Shown piece by piece: positions 1-6,656 of a stretch of 12,116 nucleotides of DNA (position 1 is its first letter; every line of letters starts with the position of its first letter). A program made the position numbers and the translations under genes. The notes below the pieces were generated by a model. The model saw only the letters and a list, made by a program, of their open reading frames with translations. It was not told the DNA's origin and did no database searches. This DNA comes from Rhodobiaceae bacterium (GTDB taxonomy: Bacteria; Pseudomonadota; Alphaproteobacteria; RS24), in the NCBI GenBank assembly GCA_002683515.1, contig NYTN01000100.1, forward strand, positions 1-12,116, given 5' to 3'.

Positions 1-737
1 GTCAGCAAGGTTGTAGTTGCGAAGGCACCGATTGTCATGGCCAGCACAGGGAGGGAAATATGCCAGAGATAGTCAATAATCTTACCGCCGGTCGATAGAC
101 TGTCGAAATTGTCAGATGTCAGACCCCGTAAGGGAAATAAGTCAAAATAACTTCCGCCGGCAAAAACGATTATAAGCAAAACGGCAAATAGAAATCCCGG
201 AATGGCATAGCCAATAATAATCACACCGGATGTCCAAATATCAAAACTGCTACCGCTGCGCCGCGCCTTGGCGATGCCCAGCGGGATGGATATGAGATAA
301 GTGATAAGTGTGGTCCATAAACCCAATGAGATGGAGACAGGGAGTTTTTCGGCGATCAGTTGAGACACCGGCACATCTCTGTAGAAGCTGTTACCAAAAT
401 CAAACTGTGCGTAATCACCAATCATAATCAGGAAACGCTCATGTGCCGGTTTGTCAAAACCGAATTGTTTTTCCAGTTCCTCAATAAAAGCCGGATCCAA
501 ACCCTGAGCCCCACGATATTTGCTTCCCCCATCAAAATTACCGCCGGAGAGATTATTCATTTCAGATTGTCCGCCTGCAAACCTTGCTGTGGCGCCGACA
601 TCATGACCCTGTAGCTGGGCGATAATGCGTTCCACCGGCCCGCCGGGAGCAAATTGGATAATTGTGAAGCTGATGAGCATAATCCCCAGAATGGTGGGAA
701 TCATTAGGGCAAGGCGACGCAAAATATAGGCAGCCAT
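1..737 (-). CDS. yejB: YejB-type peptide ABC transporter permease (partial, 3' end beyond the window)
   Basis: Inner-membrane permease subunit of a YejABEF-type ABC importer for oligopeptides (in enterobacteria also microcin C). Reading the minus strand from the ATG at 737 gives 245 open codons running off the left edge. This is about two thirds of the usual length of roughly 360 residues. The protein starts MAAYILRRLALMIPTILGIM, a positively charged N-terminus leading into a first membrane segment (about residues 9-31). A hydrophilic periplasmic region with the YejB-typical insertion follows (about 32-130), then the permease-type stretch LPVSISLGLW and SIPLGIAKARR (132-160), and further membrane segments at about 168-193 and 225-245. 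The EAA loop that contacts the ATPase would lie outside the window. It sits downstream of yejA in the same direction, matching the A-B-E-F order of the known operon. The YejB assignment rests on sequence style plus the neighbouring yejA; a closely related dipeptide permease (DppB-like) is the alternative. Confidence 0.9.
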   Translation of the reverse strand, partial: MAAYILRRLALMIPTILGIMLISFTIIQFAPGGPVERIIAQLQGHDVGATARFAGGQSEMNNLSGGNFDGGSKYRGAQGLDPAFIEELEKQFGFDKPAHERFLIMIGDYAQFDFGNSFYRDVPVSQLIAEKLPVSISLGLWTTLITYLISIPLGIAKARRSGSSFDIWTSGVIIIGYAIPGFLFAVLLIIVFAGGSYFDLFPLRGLTSDNFDSLSTGGKIIDYLWHISLPVLAMTIGAFATTTLL

Positions 738-746
738 TATCCTTTA

Positions 747-752
747 TCCTCC
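747..752 (-). promoter_or_regulatory. Ribosome binding site of yejB
   Basis: On the minus strand the 115-base spacer between yejA and yejB ends in GGAGGA about 9 bases before the ATG at 737. It is one of the best Shine-Dalgarno matches in the window and fixes the yejB start. The rest of the spacer (753-852) contains only short inverted repeats (for example 779-784 with 801-806) and no convincing terminator, so co-transcription of yejA and yejB is expected. Confidence 0.75.
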
Positions 753-852
753 AAACAGTGAATTCTATGAAAGAACATTTTCATCACAGCGCATTATGCC
801 ATGAAATCAGAATTTATCATCCCAATATAAGATGCTTTCGACGACTTAAAGT

Positions 853-2667
853 TTATTTTGGTTTATCTTCATTTGCCCACCAAATATTTGGAAAGCCATG
901 ACTATAAAGTGGCAGGTTATCTGGTCTGCTGATATTATGCCAATAAGCTAGTCGGTGGGTTGGGATATGCCAATGCGGCACAACAAAATGATGTGCCAGA
1001 AGAACGCGGTCTAATGCTCGGGTTGCCGTTATTTGCTTCGCCCGATTGGGTGCAAAAATAATATGCTCGACAAGCTTGTCGATAGCAGGGTTTTTAATTC
1101 CTATCAGATTGCGCCCGCCCGGACGATCAGCATTTTCTGCGCTCCAGTAATTTCGTTGTTCGTTGCCGGGCGACAAGGACTGACCGAAACTATGCACAAT
1201 AATATCGAAATCATAATCCATCACTCGGTTTTGATACTGGGTCGGATCTATGGTGCGAATATTTGCCATGACCCCCAGTTTTTCAAGATTTCTAATGAAG
1301 GGGGCAACTATGCGTTCAAAAGCAGGTTGTACCAGCAGAAACTCAACCTCAAGAATTTCTCCATTCTTTTGAAGCTTCCCATTGGTGACATTCCAACCGG
1401 CTTCCTCAAGCAGTTTCTTGGCTTTTCTCAAATTCTGCCGCAAGGCATTAGGGTCAGGATTTTCAGGATTCCGGTAGGTTTGCGTAAACACCGAAGCCGG
1501 TAGCTGGTCTTGCAAAGGCGTCAGTAATTGTAACTCTTCTGGAGATGGTAAACCTGTTGCCGCAAGTTCGGAATTATCAAAATAACTTCCGGTTCGAACA
1601 TATTGTCCGTAAAAAAGTGTGTTGTTAGCCCACTCAAAATCATACGCATGATTAAATGCCTGACGCAGTTTGAGGTCTTTAAATTTATTTTTACGGGTGT
1701 TGAAAATAAAACCCTGCATGCCCTGAACCGAGCCATTGGCGGGCATTTCGAGGGTCATTCTCCCGTCTTTCGTTGCGGGGACATCATATCCTGTTGCCCA
1801 GTTTTTGGAGTTATTTTCGTCCCTAAATTGAAGATTACCTGCTTTGAAAGCTTCAAATGCAACGGTGAAATCTCCGAAATAATCATAACGCACACGGGCA
1901 AAATTATACTTACCTACAGAAACGTTTAAACCTTTTGCCCAGTAATCAGGGTTACGGCGATAGGTCACGTAACGGCCTGTTTCGAATTTGTCGATGATAT
2001 ATGGCCCACTGCCAACTGGCGGCTCCAGAGTTGTTTTTTGAATATCTTTACCTTCACTTGCCCAGTAATGCTTGGGCAAGACAACGAGTTGCCCAACAAT
2101 TTGAGGTAATTCCCGATTACCCGATTTTCGGAACGTAAATTTAACAACGCGTTCAGAGATGGCCTCAACGCTATCAACATCGGCATAATAGGCGCGGTAG
2201 AATGGGTGATTGGAAGTCAGTGTTTTAAAACTCCAAACCACATCAGCGGCTTTAACGCTGACACCGTCATGAAAACGCGCACGCTCATTAAGGGTGAATG
2301 TCACGGACGCGAAATCATCGGGATGCGCCATTGATTTTGCCAGTAAGGCATATTGTGTGCCGGGTTCATTAAGGCTCGATGCTGTCAGTGTGTCATAAAT
2401 AAGCCCAAGCCCCTGAGCAGGCGTCCCTTTTAGAATATAAGGGTTGAAGCTGTCAAAGCTGCCATAGGCCGCTTCGCGAACCTCGCCTCCCTTGGGCGCA
2501 TTTGGGTTAACATAATCAAAATGGGCAAAGCCCTGTTCATATTTCGGGTCACCAAACAAAGACAGTGCGTGACGAGGCGCATCTGCATAAGTGGGTTTTA
2601 TGACAGCTTGAAAGGTTAGGATGAAAAAACTGAAGGCGGCAATAAGCTTTATTGAAGAACTAAACAT
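853..2667 (-). CDS. yejA: YejA-type periplasmic peptide-binding protein of an ABC importer
   Basis: Extracellular solute-binding protein of family 5 (SBP_bac_5), expected to capture peptides in the periplasm and deliver them to the YejBEF transporter. The 604 residues match the length of E. coli YejA. Residues 1-30 look like a signal peptide: a lysine near the start, a hydrophobic core at about 8-22, and a likely cleavage site after YADA at 30. The mature start has the family-typical pattern LSLFGDPKY ... FDYVNPNAPKGG (about 35-61), followed by the FDSFNPY segment (71-77). The central part has typical motifs such as FTLNERARFHDGVSVKAADV (about 124-143). yejB follows downstream in the same direction and the cytochrome c gene lies 70 bases upstream on the same strand. 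No clear Shine-Dalgarno sequence precedes the ATG at 2667, but the signal peptide begins right there, so the start is reasonable. The exact peptide specificity cannot be read from sequence. Confidence 0.93.
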   Translation of the reverse strand: MFSSSIKLIAAFSFFILTFQAVIKPTYADAPRHALSLFGDPKYEQGFAHFDYVNPNAPKGGEVREAAYGSFDSFNPYILKGTPAQGLGLIYDTLTASSLNEPGTQYALLAKSMAHPDDFASVTFTLNERARFHDGVSVKAADVVWSFKTLTSNHPFYRAYYADVDSVEAISERVVKFTFRKSGNRELPQIVGQLVVLPKHYWASEGKDIQKTTLEPPVGSGPYIIDKFETGRYVTYRRNPDYWAKGLNVSVGKYNFARVRYDYFGDFTVAFEAFKAGNLQFRDENNSKNWATGYDVPATKDGRMTLEMPANGSVQGMQGFIFNTRKNKFKDLKLRQAFNHAYDFEWANNTLFYGQYVRTGSYFDNSELAATGLPSPEELQLLTPLQDQLPASVFTQTYRNPENPDPNALRQNLRKAKKLLEEAGWNVTNGKLQKNGEILEVEFLLVQPAFERIVAPFIRNLEKLGVMANIRTIDPTQYQNRVMDYDFDIIVHSFGQSLSPGNEQRNYWSAENADRPGGRNLIGIKNPAIDKLVEHIIFAPNRAKQITATRALDRVLLAHHFVVPHWHIPTHRLAYWHNISRPDNLPLYSHGFPNIWWANEDKPK

Positions 2668-2737
2668 TTGTATAAGCTAGGGCCAAAAAGAACCATCAGC
2701 AAGTGGGGAAAGAGCTATCAACAAGAGAGATGACGAA

Positions 2738-3445
2738 TTATTCTGACGGCGTATCTGCTACCAAATCTGAAAACATGTCTTCAGTAGCGCCGGTAACGGG
2801 CCCATCTTGAGATTCATCTTGTGAAGCAGGAGTTTCTTCAATCTGCGCTTCCGCCGCAGGTTCTTCTGCAGGTACACTCTCTGGTTCAGCAACTGGAGGT
2901 GTGTATCCAGTGGTAAAATCTGTTGGTGTGTCGCCCTGTGCGTTCAGATAGGCAATTATTGCCGCACGATCTTGTGGTTTTCTGAGTCCGGCAAAAGCCA
3001 TTTTAGTTCCAGCAGCATATTTTTTGGGATTTTCGAGGAAACCGTTCAGGGAATTATAATCCCAGTCTCCCGCCATCTCGTTAAGCGTACCGGAATAACC
3101 AAAGCCATCAACGCTGGCAATATCACGATTTACAATACCCCAAAGTGCGGGGCCAATCTTGTTTGCTCCGCCTTTCTCAAAAGCATGGCAGGAAACACAT
3201 TTTTTAGCGACTTTAGCGCCTTTATCGACTGAAGCAGTTTGCAGCAATGCCAAAATGTCCACTTCGGGTTCAGCAGATGCTTCTAATGCCGAAACAGCAT
3301 TAACTTCTAGGCCTTCAACAATATAGGCATTGGTATCAGCAGGCTCGATATGAAACAGGATGTCGCCCAAATTTTGCAAACCAAGATAAACTAAAAGTGT
3401 GAAGAAAACGGCGCCGGCAATTTTATTGAGTTCAAAGCTATCCAT
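2738..3445 (-). CDS. Membrane-anchored class I c-type cytochrome (CycM / c552-like) with acidic C-terminal tail
   Basis: Electron carrier tethered to the inner membrane with its haem domain in the periplasm; relatives such as CycM of Bradyrhizobium pass electrons to terminal oxidases. A hydrophobic segment at residues 10-30 looks like an uncleaved membrane anchor. The haem attachment motif is CVSCH (Cys83, Cys86, His87), and Met149 in GTKMAFAG is the likely sixth haem ligand. The motif IGPALWGI (97-104) and the helix DRAAIIAYL (159-167) are typical of mitochondrial-like class I cytochromes. The haem domain ends near residue 172. A further 60 or so residues are rich in Glu, Pro and Ala, with the acidic stretch starting around 187; this exceeds the roughly 180-residue CycM proteins. 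The gene diverges from kdsB and reads towards yejA 70 bases away. Its link with kdsB-pheA is a recurring alphaproteobacterial arrangement. The family call is firm; the precise partner oxidase is unknown. Confidence 0.9.
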   Translation of the reverse strand: MDSFELNKIAGAVFFTLLVYLGLQNLGDILFHIEPADTNAYIVEGLEVNAVSALEASAEPEVDILALLQTASVDKGAKVAKKCVSCHAFEKGGANKIGPALWGIVNRDIASVDGFGYSGTLNEMAGDWDYNSLNGFLENPKKYAAGTKMAFAGLRKPQDRAAIIAYLNAQGDTPTDFTTGYTPPVAEPESVPAEEPAAEAQIEETPASQDESQDGPVTGATEDMFSDLVADTPSE

Positions 3446-3587
3446 GACGATCTAAATGTCCTTTAATTCCCGACGAGAGCATGTAAATTTAATACCTCTT
3501 TAGAGTTCTAAAAACTTGCGGCGAAGCGTCGCACAATGTAGTTCAATGCTAGGTTCAGAAGTTCGAGTTTCAAACGAAGTTTATCAA
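3446..3587. promoter_or_regulatory. Divergent cytochrome c / kdsB control region with a GC hairpin
   Basis: This 142-base region should hold promoters for both divergent genes, but I see no strong sigma70 match for either. The clearest structure is a hairpin at 3518-3532 with arms GCGGCG and CGTCGC (one G-T pair), loop AAG, extendable by T3517-A3533. Read on the minus strand it is followed by five T (plus-strand A run at 3510-3514), so it resembles a weak intrinsic terminator pointing towards the cytochrome gene. On the plus strand it would lie in the 5' leader of kdsB if transcription starts upstream of it. Its role is uncertain. Confidence 0.4.
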
Positions 3588-4355
3588 ATGTCCGAAATAA
3601 GTAAGAAACTAATAGTTACAATACCTGCAAGACTTGCGGCGACACGATTACCGAATAAGCCACTGGCGGATATTCATGGTCGCCCAATGATTGTGCATGT
3701 TTGGGAACGTGTCGTGGCGGCTGTCGGGTCTGCAGATCAAGTGATTGTTGCGGCTGGGGATACTGAAATTGTTGATGTGATGCAGTCAGTTGGTGGTCGG
3801 GTGGTATTAACTGACCCGGAGTTACCCTCAGGTTCTGATCGGGTTTTCAGTGCTTTACTGGAAATTGAGAAACAGGATGGCATTTCACTAGAGCAAGTTA
3901 TTAATGTGCAGGGCGATCTACCGACATTGGCACCCGAACTTATAGAAAAAACGGCTGCCTTGTTGCAGGACGGGTCAGACATGTCGAGTCTTGTAGCTGA
4001 AATTACAGATTCCAGCGAAATTGGTAATCCGAATGTTGTAAAGACTATTATTAGTTGGGACGAAGCGGTTTCTAGTAGTTCTAAATTGGGGCGGGCGTTG
4101 TATTTTACACGTGCTACGGCTCCCGCAGGTGATGGGCCGTATTATCATCATATCGGGATTTACGGTTATCAACGTGCTGCGCTAGAGAAATTTGTAACTT
4201 TATCGCCATCACCTCTGGAAAAAAGGGAAAAACTAGAGCAATTACGCGCACTTGAAGCGGGAATGACAATCCGTCTGGCCTGCGTTGACACTGTTCCTCT
4301 GGGTGTTGATACTCAAGAGGATTTGGACGAAGTCCGCAAAATTTTGCGGGTATGA
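3588..4355 (+). CDS. kdsB: 3-deoxy-manno-octulosonate cytidylyltransferase (CMP-Kdo synthetase)
   Basis: Cytoplasmic enzyme that activates Kdo with CTP to CMP-Kdo for the lipopolysaccharide inner core. The 255 residues fit the family. Visible motifs, numbered from the ATG at 3588, are the nucleotide-binding IPARLAATRLPNKPL (12-26), SGSDRV (81-86), NVQGDLP (106-112, where many family members have NVQGDEP), HHIGIYGY (187-194), LEKREKLEQLRALEAG (210-225) and the closing GVDTQEDL (239-246). A longer reading from a TTG at 3516 would add 24 residues with no family resemblance and overlap a hairpin, so 3588 is preferred. No good Shine-Dalgarno is present. pheA follows 84 bases downstream on the same strand and may be co-transcribed. 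Identity is secure. Confidence 0.96.
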   Translation: MSEISKKLIVTIPARLAATRLPNKPLADIHGRPMIVHVWERVVAAVGSADQVIVAAGDTEIVDVMQSVGGRVVLTDPELPSGSDRVFSALLEIEKQDGISLEQVINVQGDLPTLAPELIEKTAALLQDGSDMSSLVAEITDSSEIGNPNVVKTIISWDEAVSSSSKLGRALYFTRATAPAGDGPYYHHIGIYGYQRAALEKFVTLSPSPLEKREKLEQLRALEAGMTIRLACVDTVPLGVDTQEDLDEVRKILRV

Positions 4356-4439
4356 TTTAGGCACGAATATAAGCCCATAAAGAAGTATATATGTATGTAC
4401 AGATTAATGAGCTGAAATATGTATTCCTTAAGGTGAATG

Positions 4440-5288
4440 ATGACGCAAAAAGATAAACCAATCGCTTTTCAAGGTGAAATGGGTGCGAACTCCCATATTG
4501 CTTGTAACGATATTTTTCCGGACAGGGAGGTTTTGCCATGCACGACTTTTGAGGGGGCGTTTAAGGCTCTTGAAAACGGGTCTGCCGCGCTGGCTGTATT
4601 GCCTGTCGAGAATACTGTTGCCGGACGAGTTGCGGATATTCACCGACTATTGCCAGGTTATAATCTCTATATTATCGGTGAATATTTCATGCGTATTCGA
4701 CATTGCCTTCTGGGTCTTAAAGGTGCATCTGTTGACGGGCTGACGCATGTGCATAGCCATGAAATGGCTCTGGGACAATGCAGGCATATTATCAATGAAC
4801 TCAACCTTGACCCTGTGGTTGCTGCGGATACAGCCGGATCGGCGCGTGAAATTGCTGAGTTGAATAACCCCGCACTGGCGGCAATAGCCAGCCCATTTGC
4901 TGCAGAAATTAATGGGCTCCAAGTTTTCAAAGAAAATATTGAAGATGCAAAACATAACACCACACGATTTCTGATCATGGCACCTGAGCCTGATGATGCC
5001 GAACCCAATTCCGGTGATGTCATTACAAGTTTTATCTTTCGCTGCCGCAATGTTCCTGCCGCGCTTTATAAAGCGTTGGGCGGCTTTGCGACTAATGGGG
5101 TGAATATGACCAAGTTGGAAAGTTATCAGGTTGAAGGCAGTTTCATGGCGACGCAATTCTATGCGGACATTGAAGGCCATCCCGACGATGAGGCTGTAAG
5201 ATTGGCGTTGGACGAGCTAAATTATTTTTGCTCAGCGCTTAATATACTGGGTGTCTATCCAGCGGCTGAATTTCGTAAAACAATGTAA
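4440..5288 (+). CDS. pheA: Prephenate dehydratase with C-terminal ACT domain
   Basis: Converts prephenate to phenylpyruvate in phenylalanine synthesis. It is a monofunctional enzyme without a chorismate mutase domain. Numbered from the ATG at 4440 (282 residues), it opens with the family pattern IAFQGEMGANSH (8-19), then LPVENTVAGRV (54-64), HSHEMALGQC (105-114) and the catalytic-site TTRF (174-177). An ACT domain (about 195-274) should sense phenylalanine. Its canonical ESRP ligand motif reads ESYQ (227-230), and the GALV motif reads PAAL (206-209). Two adjacent ATGs occur at 4437 and 4440; AAGG at 4430-4433 sits 6 bases before the second and only 3 before the first, so the second is preferred. 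It follows kdsB and meets nudC tail to tail with 8 bases between. Confidence 0.95.
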   Translation: MTQKDKPIAFQGEMGANSHIACNDIFPDREVLPCTTFEGAFKALENGSAALAVLPVENTVAGRVADIHRLLPGYNLYIIGEYFMRIRHCLLGLKGASVDGLTHVHSHEMALGQCRHIINELNLDPVVAADTAGSAREIAELNNPALAAIASPFAAEINGLQVFKENIEDAKHNTTRFLIMAPEPDDAEPNSGDVITSFIFRCRNVPAALYKALGGFATNGVNMTKLESYQVEGSFMATQFYADIEGHPDDEAVRLALDELNYFCSALNILGVYPAAEFRKTM

Positions 5289-5296
5289 TGTCGGCA

Positions 5297-6247
5297 TTAG
5301 CCCTTCATCTCAACAAATGCCTTGATGAGATGATGCGCAATTGCCAATGAAGGTGGAATATCAAATTCCGCCCTGCCGTTAAAGGCGTCTTTAATTTCAG
5401 CTGCGCTGAACCAGCGCGCCTCTGCGAGTTCTTTTTTATCCACTGTAATTTTGTTATTTTCGGCTTCTGCGAGACAACCAATCATCAGTGAGCTTGGAAA
5501 CGGCCAGGGTTGTGTTGAATGATATTGTGCTGAGTTAATTGTGACGCCAGCTTCTTCCATTGTCTCGCGGGCAACAGCTTCCTCAATGGTTTCGCCTGGC
5601 TCCATAAAGCCTGCAAGGGCAGAAAATAGATTTTCCGGCCATCCGGCCTGTCTCCCGAGCAGACACTTGTCACCAAGATAGGGCAACATGATAACAACAG
5701 GATCGGTTCTGGGGAAATGGTCTGCTCCGCAGGCAGGGCAACTCCTTTTATACCCGCCTTCTGCAATGACGCTTTTAGCCCCGCATTTTGAACAAAAGCC
5801 ATGAGAATTGTGCCACTCAAGCAGTCCTTTGGCTTGCGCCAGTATTGCCAGTTCGGACGGTGGCATATCACCGACCATGGCTAGAGTGCGTAAATTTTCA
5901 AAAATGCCGCCAGCCTGACATAGTGCGTCAAACGGGGCAGTTTGCTCAGGGTTTTCCAATGGGCTGATATCCAATGCAAAACGAGGGGCGTTATTTCTGT
6001 TCAGACCCAGAAAAATAATATCATTATCGAGATAGCCAGAAATAGCGGCTTTGGGTAGCCATGCCACATCGCGACCTTGTTCAGCAGCAGCTTCGGGCAA
6101 TACCAAAGCATCTCCGCGCCAAAGTGGAACAAATAGGGTATTATGAGCAGCGATTTGGGAGGCCAACCATTCGTCATCGGTTCTTAAGTGTCCGGCACGA
6201 TCAAGCGGATTATTGGCAAACATATTTAATCTGTGCGAGAGAGGCAT
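5297..6247 (-). CDS. nudC: NADH pyrophosphatase / NAD-cap RNA hydrolase (Nudix family)
   Basis: Hydrolyses NAD(H) to NMN(H) and AMP, and in well-studied relatives removes NAD caps from RNA 5' ends. From the ATG at 6247 the product has 316 residues. It has an N-terminal domain (about 1-145), a four-cysteine zinc ribbon (Cys152, 155, 170, 173 in CSKC and CPAC), and a Nudix domain. The Nudix box, from Gly213 to Val235, matches G-x5-E-x7-RE-x2-EE-x-G and carries RETMEE at 227-232. The NADH-specific QPWPFPSS motif begins at 246. A reading frame from TTG at 6259 would add four residues, but that TTG overlaps GGAG at 6254-6257, which sits 6 bases before the ATG and acts as its ribosome binding site. 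The protein is longer than E. coli NudC (257 residues) because of the bigger N-terminal part. It converges with pheA. Confidence 0.95.
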   Translation of the reverse strand: MPLSHRLNMFANNPLDRAGHLRTDDEWLASQIAAHNTLFVPLWRGDALVLPEAAAEQGRDVAWLPKAAISGYLDNDIIFLGLNRNNAPRFALDISPLENPEQTAPFDALCQAGGIFENLRTLAMVGDMPPSELAILAQAKGLLEWHNSHGFCSKCGAKSVIAEGGYKRSCPACGADHFPRTDPVVIMLPYLGDKCLLGRQAGWPENLFSALAGFMEPGETIEEAVARETMEEAGVTINSAQYHSTQPWPFPSSLMIGCLAEAENNKITVDKKELAEARWFSAAEIKDAFNGRAEFDIPPSLAIAHHLIKAFVEMKG

Positions 6248-6253
6248 TGAGAA

Positions 6254-6257
6254 CTCC
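6254..6257 (-). promoter_or_regulatory. Ribosome binding site deciding the nudC start
   Basis: GGAG on the minus strand lies 6 bases before ATG 6247. Because it overlaps the upstream TTG at 6259, it argues against the longer four-residue extension of nudC. Confidence 0.7.
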
Positions 6258-6328
6258 AAAAAGCCTAATTGATAAGGCCTGAACTAACGATTACTCGTGG
6301 GCGCGGTTAAACATTCACTTAAACCACT

Positions 6329-6337
6329 TTATCCACA
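6329..6337 (+). promoter_or_regulatory. Perfect DnaA-box match (TTATCCACA)
   Basis: The nonamer equals the strong E. coli DnaA-box consensus. It lies in the divergent nudC-ffs spacer, about 50 bases upstream of the proposed ffs -35 element and 320 bases upstream of dnaX. I saw no second perfect box in the same spacer. It could be a DnaA regulatory or titration site, or a chance match; function is inferred only. Confidence 0.45.
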
Positions 6338-6385
6338 ATGACCATGTTTAGACAGGTTAAAAACACTCTAATCTCTTGGCAAGCC

Positions 6386-6415
6386 TTGTCCTCTGTTTTG
6401 AAAAAATGATATGTT
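6386..6415 (+). promoter_or_regulatory. Candidate promoter of the SRP RNA gene
   Basis: TTGTCC (6386-6391) and TATGTT (6410-6415) are separated by 18 bases. The predicted start of transcription is near 6421, exactly where the SRP RNA terminal helix begins. The position fit is better than the match to consensus. The rest of the nudC-ffs spacer (6248-6385) has only the DnaA-box match and two GGTTAAA copies at 6305 and 6355. Confidence 0.5.
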
Positions 6416-6420
6416 AATCA

Positions 6421-6518
6421 TGAGAGGTTGGCGGCAGACGCATCCCTCGCCAACCGGGTCAGATCCGGAAGGAAGCAGCCCTAACGAGCTCGGTGCGGGT
6501 TGCCTGTCCAGCCTCTCA
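6421..6518 (+). ncRNA. ffs: Signal recognition particle RNA, small bacterial (4.5S) type
   Basis: RNA scaffold of the bacterial signal recognition particle that binds Ffh and directs ribosomes making membrane proteins to FtsY. The hallmark apical domain is present at 6456-6481: GGGTCAGATCC, the GGAA tetraloop, then GGAAGCAGCCC; it is almost identical to E. coli 4.5S RNA, with A for G in the AGGTCC position. The ends pair over 11 bases, 6421-6431 with 6508-6518, containing TGAGAGG and CCTCTCA and one G-T pair. This defines a hairpin RNA of about 98 nucleotides. Placement just upstream of dnaX is common in alphaproteobacteria. Exact mature ends may differ by a few bases. Confidence 0.95.
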
Positions 6519-6566
6519 CTTAAATTTCTGGCAAATCTAGAAATTTTCTAGATGAAAAATTTAAGT
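6518..6566. repeat. Nested AT-rich inverted repeat at the ffs 3' end
   Basis: Outer arms ACTTAAATTT (6518-6527) and AAATTTAAGT (6557-6566) are perfect 10-base complements. Inside them, ATCTAGAAA (6535-6543) and TTTCTAGAT (6545-6553) are perfect 9-base complements around T6544. Together they could fold into a two-tier hairpin directly after the SRP RNA. It has almost no GC pairs and no following T run, so it is not a standard terminator. The remaining 6567-6656 before dnaX is AT-rich, with a small TGAATT/AATTCA repeat (6578-6595) and no clear promoter. Confidence 0.6.
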
Positions 6567-6656
6567 AAATCTAAAAGTGAATTCTAATTAATTCAAATAT
6601 TCTACTTAGTTTTCATTACAGCCATCATAAATGCCATCACAGAAAAGCTATCGTAT

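Noticed and set aside
360..614. Plus-strand reading frame opposite yejB (84 codons)
   Set aside because: It is antisense to clear permease coding sequence with no protein-family resemblance.
1033..1503. Plus-strand reading frame opposite yejA (156 codons)
   Set aside because: It is fully contained in the well-supported yejA gene and shows no domain or ribosome binding site.
3516..3587. Longer kdsB start at TTG 3516
   Set aside because: The extra 24 residues have no family resemblance, contain the hairpin at 3518-3532, and there is no ribosome binding site; ATG 3588 gives the normal protein.
4647..5180. Long minus-strand reading frame opposite pheA (177 codons)
   Set aside because: It lies entirely within pheA, has no recognisable family motif, and its composition reads like the shadow of the sense gene.
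6305..6361. Two GGTTAAA copies 50 bases apart as paired operator sites
   Set aside because: A 7-base AT-rich word repeated twice is expected by chance in such a spacer, and no matching site was seen near the other promoters.
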